A DNA stretch of 64,000 bases from Chryseosolibacter sp044507775 (GTDB lineage Bacteria > Bacteroidota > Bacteroidia > Cytophagales > Cyclobacteriaceae): contig JBIQIY010000007.1 of NCBI GenBank assembly GCA_044507775.1, forward strand, positions 141,345 through 205,344, given 5' to 3'. This document shows, piece by piece, positions 57,940-64,000 of this stretch. Position 1 is the first letter of the stretch. Each line of letters opens with the position of its first letter. The notes beneath the pieces are model-generated. The model did no database searches and was not told the DNA's origin. It saw only the letters and a list, made by a program, of their open reading frames with translations. A program made the position numbers and the translations under genes.

Positions 57940-58114
57940 CCCCATCACATCCATTTATCCGGAGCCGAGGGCAGGGTTTTCGAGCGCACGCAAAGGCGAA
58001 GGATCTCGTAAACACAAGGGCACACTGTGATTCACTTCCATGTCAATGCATCTTCCCTTGGAAAAGATAAAATCTTTACGAAAAAATTGATACATTCGTA
58101 ATCGCCCCGCGAAG

Positions 58115-59077
58115 ATGAAAAACTGTTTTTCAATAGTTTTTGCATTTGCTGTCCTCGTCATAAAGGTCGTTCCTGCCAGTGGACAGGGCTGTAGTGACGC
58201 CGGCTTCTGCACGATGGGTGCGATGAAGCCCGATCAACCCTTTTACAAGAATATCCCGCTCAAGCTGCGGTCCATGGAGGTAAGCTTCTACCGCGGCACC
58301 ACCACATTATCTCCCATCGTCTATGTCGCCACACTCGACATGAACTTCAACATCGTCGATGACAAAACATTCCTGCAGGTCAAGTTGCCCTATCAGGCAG
58401 TAAAGGGAAACTTCGGGAAAACATCGGGCATGAGCGACATCTCGCTTTGTCTCACGAGAAGGGTATCAGAGGATGGCACATTCGACTACAACGTGTCTCT
58501 GGGCGCAAAGATACCTTCTAATGATGCGGACCTCACGGATGACATGCACCATCTCCCGTTGCCGATGTACTATCAGACCAGCCTTGGCACCTACGACTTT
58601 ATCGCCGGATTTTCCATGATTAGTCGCGACTGGCTTTTTGCAACCGGCATCCAGCATCCTTTTAACAAAAACAAAAATCATTTCACATGGGCACCCTGGA
58701 TACCCGTATACCGCAACGGCGAAGGTGCCGATTACGTGCGTTCCTACGATGGTGCTTATGAATTGAAGCGCGGAACGGACGTTATGCTCCGCGTAGAGCG
58801 CAATTTCCGCTTTTCAAGGTTCAACTTTACGTTGGGCGCCCTCCCCATTTACAGAATCCGGCGTGATGAAATTACCGTGGTTAGCACGGGTGAACGGACT
58901 AAACCCGATGGCACTACGGGTCTGGCGCTCTCCGTCATCGGTACTGCGGGATACAGCTTCAATGTCCGGACTGGAATAAAACTACTGTACGGACGAAAAA
59001 TCACTCAACGCGATTTCAATCCGGACGGACTGACGCGCCACGACGTGATGACCATGAGCTACTACTATCGCTTTTAA
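58115..59077 (+). CDS. Outer-membrane beta-barrel protein paired with CHAT gene
   Basis: 320 residues. Signal peptide MKNCFSIVFAFAVLVIKVV...GQG, then two early Cys (GCSDAGFC) and amphipathic strands separated by turns (MEVSFYRGTTTLSPIVYVA, LDMNFNIVDDKTFLQVKLPY, YNVSLGAKIPSNDADL, YDGAYELKRGTDVML, INFTL-like strands) ending in the aromatic YYYRF terminus recognised by the BAM machinery. Probably an outer-membrane barrel of the meta-pathway phenol-transporter-like kind. Ends two bases before the CHAT gene, suggesting a shared function such as surface display or transport of its product. Confidence 0.78.
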   Translation: MKNCFSIVFAFAVLVIKVVPASGQGCSDAGFCTMGAMKPDQPFYKNIPLKLRSMEVSFYRGTTTLSPIVYVATLDMNFNIVDDKTFLQVKLPYQAVKGNFGKTSGMSDISLCLTRRVSEDGTFDYNVSLGAKIPSNDADLTDDMHHLPLPMYYQTSLGTYDFIAGFSMISRDWLFATGIQHPFNKNKNHFTWAPWIPVYRNGEGADYVRSYDGAYELKRGTDVMLRVERNFRFSRFNFTLGALPIYRIRRDEITVVSTGERTKPDGTTGLALSVIGTAGYSFNVRTGIKLLYGRKITQRDFNPDGLTRHDVMTMSYYYRF

Positions 59078-59079
59078 CC

Positions 59080-61770
59080 ATGCGCGGATTCCTGCTTTGC
59101 GGTCTTTGCTTCCTGCTGTTCGCGGTCCCAACTTCGGGACAGAATTCTCCTGGCATTCCGGAAAACATCGACGAGCTCATCCTCACGTCGAGGTTTGAGG
59201 AGGCAACTGACTTGCTCGACGACTTTTCCCGTGAGACGCCGTCGTTGCTGGCAGAAAACAAGAAGTCAGAAATTCTCACCCGCCAGGGAAAATTCGCAGA
59301 GGCCCAGGATGTCTTGGCGGCGATCCAGGCAGAACTGCTTCGGCATCCCGACCACTTTGTGCAGGGCATCACCGATTCAAATCTCGGGTTTCTTCAACTC
59401 AACCGCGGTCGTGGCGATCTTTCAGAAGAATCGCTGCGGCGCGGACTCGCGGAACTTGACTCTGCAGGAAAGATCGACAGTCCCGAAACCGCTGCGGCAC
59501 TCTCTCATCTCGGCCTTGTTTACATGAGCCAGGGAAAATATGCGCAAGCGCAGGAACACCTGCACCGCGCGTTAGGAATCCGCCAGAAGGTCACAAAGGA
59601 TCGGGACGCATTTCTCGCGGCAAATTATAACGATCTTGGACTGGCATACAGCCAAACCGATAAAGACAAAGCGCTCGACTTCTACCAGCAGGCGCTCATA
59701 AGCTACCGGGCCCTCTATGGCGAAAATGATCCGCGGATCGCTATCGTCAGCATCAACCTCGGCATTCTCTACCGCGATCTTGAACAGTACGACGACGCAA
59801 TAAACCATTTTGAAAAAGCCTTGGGCATCTGGAACACCGTGCACAAGGATGCGCATCCGGCGAAAGCCATTGCACTGTATAACCTGGGCCAGACGTACTT
59901 GCGGCTGCGCGATGACAAGCGCGCTGCGGATTTCTATGAGCAGTCACTGCGAACTTACCGGCAATGCTACGGAAACAAGCACCCTGAAATCGCATCTGTC
60001 CTGAATGCTATTGGCAATCTGCAGCTCGCGCACGATCATTTTGACGAGGCGCTGGTCTCCTACCAGGCAGCCCTTCACGCAAACGTCATCGACTTTGACG
60101 AACCCGACCCGAAAGTGAATCCGGCGCTGGAAAATTTTTACAGCGGCGCACGCCTTCTACACACGCTGCTGTTTAAGGCAGAGGCATTCGAGTCCCGCTA
60201 TTTGCGCAGGACGCTGAAGTTTGCTGATCTGCACGAGGCCCTCGACATACTGGTACGATGCGATTCATTGATCGACCAGCTGCGCCAGCATAGTGCCAAT
60301 GAAAGCGACAAGCTACTGCTGGGCGTGATCGCGACGGAGGTTTATTCCGACGGAGTGCGAATCGCTTATCTCGCCGGGCTTAATGCAATCCGCAAAGAGC
60401 AGTACTTCCGGCGCGCATTTTACTTCGCTGAGAAAAGCAAGGGTGCCGTGCTCCTTGAATCTATTTCAGAGGCCAATGCGAAATCATTCGCGGGCATTCC
60501 CTCAAACCTGCTTGAAGAAGAGAAGGAACTGAAGTCAACGCTCGCCGTCATCGCGCAAAAGCTTGCCGAAAAGCCCGCCCCGGAGGAAGAGAAGTCCCTG
60601 CGCGACGCATCGTTCGGACTCAAGCGAAAGTACGAGGCGTTTATCGCCCGGCTCGAAAAAGAATACCCGGCGTATTTTAATCTCAAATTTAATTCCACCA
60701 CACCATCCATCCCGGACATCCAGGCCTTGCTGGACGACGATACCGCAGTCGTCAGCTTCTTTATCGACGACAAACACGGGCAGTTGTACATCTTCCTCGT
60801 GCGCAATCATCAATACCGTGTCTGGCAGCGCCCGCTGCCCGCTAATTTTGACAAGTACGTCACGGGGCTGCGCAACGGATTGTATTTTCAGGAGATCAAC
60901 ACATACAAAACTTCCGCTTACATCCTGGGACGCACGCTGCTCCCTCCGATCCCGTCGTCGGTCAGAGACCTGGTGATCCTGCCCGCTGGAAGGTTGGGGC
61001 TGATCCCTTTCGAGACGCTCCTCACAGCCGATCCGAGCAAAGAAACAGATTACCGGCGACTTCCTTATCTCCTGAACGCATATAGTATACGCTATGAGTT
61101 CTCCGCAGGCCTGCTGCTGCAAAAATCATCCGCACCACAAGTGAAGACAACGCCGTCGATCATGTTGTGCGCACCCGTTGCTTTCGCCGACAGACCTTAT
61201 CTGGGCGAACTGCCGGGCACTGAACAAGAAGTTTCGGAGATCGCGCAGCTGTTCGCGAGCAGGAACCTGAGCGCTACGACCTATACGCATGAGGAGGCAG
61301 ACGAAGAGCTAATTAAAACCAAACCCTTGGAAGACTTCCGGTTCGTACACTTCGCCACGCACGGAATGGTCGACGAAGGAAGTCCGGAACTGTCGCGAAT
61401 ATTCCTGCAGTCCGGCTCTCATGACGATGGTAATCTTTTTGCGGGCGAAATATACAATCTCGAATTAAATGCGAGTCTGGTTACCCTCTCGGCCTGCCAG
61501 ACAGGATTGGGTAAGCTGGTCCGGGGCGAAGGAGTGATAGGTCTCTCGCGCGCCCTTGTTTACGCGGGCGCAAAAAATATTCTTGTGTCATACTGGAATG
61601 TCGCCGACCAATCAACGGCGGTCCTGATGAAGGAATTCTATAGAAACCTGCTCGAGCATCCGGAAACTCACTACAGCCAATCCCTTCGCCAGGCGAAACG
61701 CCAATTGCTGAACCATGAGAATTTTGCGGCGCCATTTTATTGGGCGCCATTCATACTCATCGGCTTTTGA
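59080..61770 (+). CDS. Exported TPR-CHAT (caspase-like) protein
   Basis: 896 residues. Signal peptide MRGFLLCGLCFLLFAVPTSGQ. Residues ~25-350 are TPR/Kinesin-light-chain-like repeats (AALSHLGLVYMSQGKYAQAQ, AIVSINLGILYRDLEQYDDA, AIALYNLGQTYLRLRDDKRA, ASVLNAIGNLQLAHDHFDEA), ~350-560 a helical linker, and ~580-896 a CHAT domain. The His-Cys dyad is intact: His761 in RFVHFATHGMVDEG and Cys806 in LVTLSACQTGLGK, followed by GLSRALVYAGAKNILVSYW. CHAT proteins are caspase/separase-like proteases; this one is exported, unlike known anti-phage members. Gene starts two bases after the barrel gene. Confidence 0.92.
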   Translation: MRGFLLCGLCFLLFAVPTSGQNSPGIPENIDELILTSRFEEATDLLDDFSRETPSLLAENKKSEILTRQGKFAEAQDVLAAIQAELLRHPDHFVQGITDSNLGFLQLNRGRGDLSEESLRRGLAELDSAGKIDSPETAAALSHLGLVYMSQGKYAQAQEHLHRALGIRQKVTKDRDAFLAANYNDLGLAYSQTDKDKALDFYQQALISYRALYGENDPRIAIVSINLGILYRDLEQYDDAINHFEKALGIWNTVHKDAHPAKAIALYNLGQTYLRLRDDKRAADFYEQSLRTYRQCYGNKHPEIASVLNAIGNLQLAHDHFDEALVSYQAALHANVIDFDEPDPKVNPALENFYSGARLLHTLLFKAEAFESRYLRRTLKFADLHEALDILVRCDSLIDQLRQHSANESDKLLLGVIATEVYSDGVRIAYLAGLNAIRKEQYFRRAFYFAEKSKGAVLLESISEANAKSFAGIPSNLLEEEKELKSTLAVIAQKLAEKPAPEEEKSLRDASFGLKRKYEAFIARLEKEYPAYFNLKFNSTTPSIPDIQALLDDDTAVVSFFIDDKHGQLYIFLVRNHQYRVWQRPLPANFDKYVTGLRNGLYFQEINTYKTSAYILGRTLLPPIPSSVRDLVILPAGRLGLIPFETLLTADPSKETDYRRLPYLLNAYSIRYEFSAGLLLQKSSAPQVKTTPSIMLCAPVAFADRPYLGELPGTEQEVSEIAQLFASRNLSATTYTHEEADEELIKTKPLEDFRFVHFATHGMVDEGSPELSRIFLQSGSHDDGNLFAGEIYNLELNASLVTLSACQTGLGKLVRGEGVIGLSRALVYAGAKNILVSYWNVADQSTAVLMKEFYRNLLEHPETHYSQSLRQAKRQLLNHENFAAPFYWAPFILIGF

Positions 61771-61844
61771 CAGCAATGAATGCAGGCCTTTGTTGTGAAT
61801 TTGCTTCTTTGTAATGGAATTAAATCGGATTTTTACAGGACGCC

Positions 61845-62903
61845 ATGAGACACAACAGACCGTACAACAGACGAGTATTCCTGAAGCGAAGCATCGTTGC
61901 CGGCGCGGGAGTGTTAACACTTCACAGCACATTCGCAGCGGATGAAAAAAAGCGTGTCATGACGGTGACCGGATCAATAGACTCCTTCGCGATGCGTCAC
62001 ACCCTTCCCCACGAACATATCCTCGTGGATTTCATCGGAGCCGAAGAAGTCAACCCTCCTCGTTGGGATCGCAATGAAGTAATAGCGAAAGCCCTGCCTT
62101 ACCTGGAGGAGGCGCGGGATTCCGGATGCCACACGCTTGTCGACTGCACGCCAAATTATCTGGGACGCGATGTTGCACTCCTGAAGTCGTTGTCAGAGAA
62201 GACGGGATTGTTCATCATCACCAACACCGGATATTACGGTGGATCGGATAACAAGTTCCTTCCTCCGAATGCATTTACAGAATCAGCCGAGCAGCTTTCA
62301 AGGCACTGGTTACTGGAGTGGCAACAGGGCATCGACGGTACGGGTATACGCCCGGGCTTTATCAAGATCAGCGTGAACCCATCACATCTCTCCGATCCTT
62401 CTCTTAAGCTTATTCAGGCGGCATCGCTCACTCATCTGAAAAGTGGGCTGACCATCGCCTCGCATACAGGGCCGGCTATTCCGGCTTTCGAGCAGATAGA
62501 AATACTAAAAGTAAACAGGATTGATCCTGCTGCTTTCATTTGGGTGCACGCGCAGGCCGAAGAAGAGATTGCCAATTATGCAAAAGCCGCGCGTGAGGGA
62601 GCGTGGGTAAGCCTGGATGGGCTAAGTGACAAAAATATTGAGGAGTATGTAGAGAAGCTTGTCTACGTAAAGCGGGAGAAATGCCTGAACAAGGTATTAG
62701 TATCGCACGATGCAGGATGGTATGACCCGGGAAAACCGGATGGCGGCGTGTTCAGAGGCTATACAACGCTGTTCCGAAAGCTTATTCCGGCGCTTGAACA
62801 GGAGGGCTTCGGCGATTCGGACATCATCCAGTTGATACAGCACAACCCTGCAAATGCATTTTCAATTGGCGTGAAAAAATTGAAGAGGAAAAGAAGAGGA
62901 TGA
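61845..62903 (+). CDS. Exported phosphotriesterase-family metal-dependent hydrolase
   Basis: 352 residues. Begins with NRRVFLKRSIVAGAGVLTL, a Tat-like signal (RRVFLK), so periplasmic. Amidohydrolase/PTE-fold ligands: His56 and His58 (LPHEHILVD), Lys174 (GFIKISV, the carbamylated bridging Lys), His207 (IASHTGP), His235 (WVHAQAE) and Asp289 (SHDAGWYDP). The complete set predicts a binuclear metal centre. PTE-family members include lactonases and sugar-lactone or phosphate ester hydrolases; the substrate here is unknown. Monocistronic, starting ~75 bases after the CHAT gene; terminates without a clear hairpin. Confidence 0.92.
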   Translation: MRHNRPYNRRVFLKRSIVAGAGVLTLHSTFAADEKKRVMTVTGSIDSFAMRHTLPHEHILVDFIGAEEVNPPRWDRNEVIAKALPYLEEARDSGCHTLVDCTPNYLGRDVALLKSLSEKTGLFIITNTGYYGGSDNKFLPPNAFTESAEQLSRHWLLEWQQGIDGTGIRPGFIKISVNPSHLSDPSLKLIQAASLTHLKSGLTIASHTGPAIPAFEQIEILKVNRIDPAAFIWVHAQAEEEIANYAKAAREGAWVSLDGLSDKNIEEYVEKLVYVKREKCLNKVLVSHDAGWYDPGKPDGGVFRGYTTLFRKLIPALEQEGFGDSDIIQLIQHNPANAFSIGVKKLKRKRRG

Positions 62904-63133
62904 AGTTGGGAAGAATTCCCTTATTGAACCTCTCCTATGCCTGCCCTTGACGTAAAGTTGGTTTTACCCAAAATTACTATCAGGAGCAGGTTCACAGAGA
63001 AACGCTATGGCAAACAGCTTTATTCACTGTGTTTGGAGAGGACTTTAAAGTAAGGGCATTCAGTCGAAATTTCCTAAGGATTTTAAGAAAGTTTGTTTAG
63101 CCTGAAAAAATGGCTTTTTAGTGTCAAAATAGC

Positions 63134-63796
63134 ATGTTTGAGGACAATTACAAGACCCGGGGATTGCGCAATAAACTGGTAAAAATTCTCCAGAAAAAAG
63201 GGATTTCAGACAGTCGCGTACTCGCCGCAATCGGAAAAGTGCCTCGCCACGTGTTTTTTGACAACGCGCTTTTGGAACACGCGTATCAGGACAAAGCATT
63301 CCCAATTGGGGAAGGACAAACTATTTCGCAGCCATATACGGTCGCTTTCCAAACGGAGAAGCTGGAAATAAAGTCCGGAGACAAGGTTTTGGAGATCGGA
63401 ACCGGGTCGGGTTACCAGGCCTGTGTGCTGCTGGAGATGGGCGCCAAGGTCTATACGATAGAATATAACCGCAAGCTGTATGAATCGGCGAAGCGGTTTT
63501 TGCCGCAAATTGGCTATGTACCGTACTTTTTCTACGGGGATGGCTCCAAAGGGCTCAAATCAAAGGCCCCTTTCGATAAAATTCTCGTAACAGCCGGTGC
63601 ACCGGTGATTCCCGCCGCTTTAACCGAACAACTGGCCGATGGCGGCATTTTGGTCATCCCGGTCGGTGACCGCGAGCGCCAGAAAATGGTCCGCATCCGC
63701 AAGAAAGGCACTTCCCTTATTAAAGAGGACTTCGACAATTTCGCCTTCGTGCCGCTGCTTGGAGAAGAGGGTTGGGAAAAGCCCCACCAATCCTGA
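63134..63796 (+). CDS. pcm: Protein-L-isoaspartate O-methyltransferase
   Basis: 220 residues. Class I SAM methyltransferase with TISQPYTVAFQTEKL (substrate-side motif), the SAM loop VLEIGTGSGYQACVL, post-I ITYEYNRKLYESAKRF-like segment and VTAGAPVIPAALTEQLADGG; the C-terminal LVIPVGDRERQKMVRI matches PCMT. It repairs isoaspartyl residues in ageing proteins. The final residues PHQS and the stop codon fall inside the first unit of a 62-bp tandem repeat, so the repeat insertion seems to have replaced the native 3' end. The preceding 230-base gap has no repeat and likely holds its promoter. Confidence 0.95.
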   Translation: MFEDNYKTRGLRNKLVKILQKKGISDSRVLAAIGKVPRHVFFDNALLEHAYQDKAFPIGEGQTISQPYTVAFQTEKLEIKSGDKVLEIGTGSGYQACVLLEMGAKVYTIEYNRKLYESAKRFLPQIGYVPYFFYGDGSKGLKSKAPFDKILVTAGAPVIPAALTEQLADGGILVIPVGDRERQKMVRIRKKGTSLIKEDFDNFAFVPLLGEEGWEKPHQS

Positions 63797-63955
63797 GCCG
63801 CGTGCAGGCACGAGCGTCAGGAGGCGAAGAATCCCGATCCCCTCACCACCAATCCTGAGTCGCGCGCAGGCACGAGCGTCAGGAAGCGAAGGATCCCAAC
63901 CCCCTCACCACCAATCCTGAGTCGCGCGCAGGCACGAGCGTCAGGAAGCGATTTC
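63785..63955. repeat. 62-bp tandem repeat overlapping the pcm stop codon
   Basis: Three units begin CACCAATCCTGAG at 63785, 63847 and 63909 (spacing 62 and 62). Each contains GCGCAGGCACGAGCGTCAGG, and CCTGAG/CGTCAGG arms can pair. Units 2 and 3 are almost identical; unit 1 differs at several bases. Same TCCTGAGC family as at 7833 and 15674. The last ~45 bases of the window are unique and hold no recognisable feature. Confidence 0.9.
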
Positions 63956-64000
63956 TATGGTTCAAGCAAGTGCGTTTTGATAATTTTTTTGATACATCCG

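Overview
The window looks like chromosomal DNA of a free-living Bacteroidota bacterium, most likely of the Cytophagales (Chryseolinea/Ohtaekwangia-like). The supporting signs are an A-rich leader without strong Shine-Dalgarno sites, Bacteroidota-type promoters (TTTG-N19-TAnnTTTG, clearest at 39663-39693), PorT-type barrels, TPR/CHAT and lipoprotein genes, a Tat-exported Gfo/Idh/MocA pair and very abundant short intergenic repeats. This placement is inferred from gene content; no rRNA is present. One RNA gene is visible, tRNA-Leu(CAA) at 20231-20312. No phage or complete insertion sequence was found.

Layout. 1-7.6 kb: 3' part of pgk, an outer-membrane barrel, two small membrane proteins, and a hybrid histidine kinase convergent with an NtrC-type sigma-54 response regulator. 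7.9-19.3 kb: housekeeping and metabolic genes (ahcY, a DsbA/FrnE-like protein, a BNR-repeat protein, a coiled-coil lipoprotein, an enoyl-CoA hydratase coupled to comEC, a SAM hydrolase, phoH, a SolA-like oxidase). 19.3-24.3 kb: accessory, repeat-rich tract with the tRNA, an ABC exporter pair, a YezG-like immunity gene, a frameshifted gene remnant and tandem arrays. 24.3-30.6 kb: a TPR/SnoaL protein, then an rsbR-rsbS-rsbT-(rsbT/X fusion)-histidine kinase-receiver operon, i.e. a stressosome module wired to two-component output. 30.9-34.1 kb: a surface lipoprotein and an HGSNAT-like membrane acyltransferase.

34.2-39.6 kb holds a tightly overlapping operon headed by an Rrf2 (NsrR-like) regulator: cbb3-type oxidase CcoN, a CcoO-cytochrome c fusion, three small proteins and a group III truncated haemoglobin, followed closely by the di-iron repair protein Ric. 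It reads as a microaerobic/NO-defence respiratory unit and carries a well-formed promoter with an overlapping dyad. 39.9-45.7 kb is a tripartite RND efflux pump. 45.9-53.4 kb: cysS, yidD, then a GMC oxidoreductase with its subunit-3-like partner and two exported Gfo/Idh/MocA proteins, probably acting on sugars or glycosides in the periplasm. 53.4-55.3 kb is another repeat-rich tract with two copies of a 98-bp inverted-repeat element and a 231-bp tandem duplication. 55.3-63.8 kb: trhO, a MogA/MoaB protein, an M23 peptidase, a barrel protein paired with an exported TPR-CHAT protease-like protein, an exported phosphotriesterase-family protein and pcm.

Most worth a second look: the stressosome-to-kinase operon, the Rrf2/cbb3/trHb/Ric operon with its promoter-operator, the exported CHAT protein with its barrel partner, the decayed gene beside an orphan immunity gene, and the recurring intergenic hairpins built from simple or heptameric repeats. 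No function was assigned to any gene beyond what motifs and context allow.
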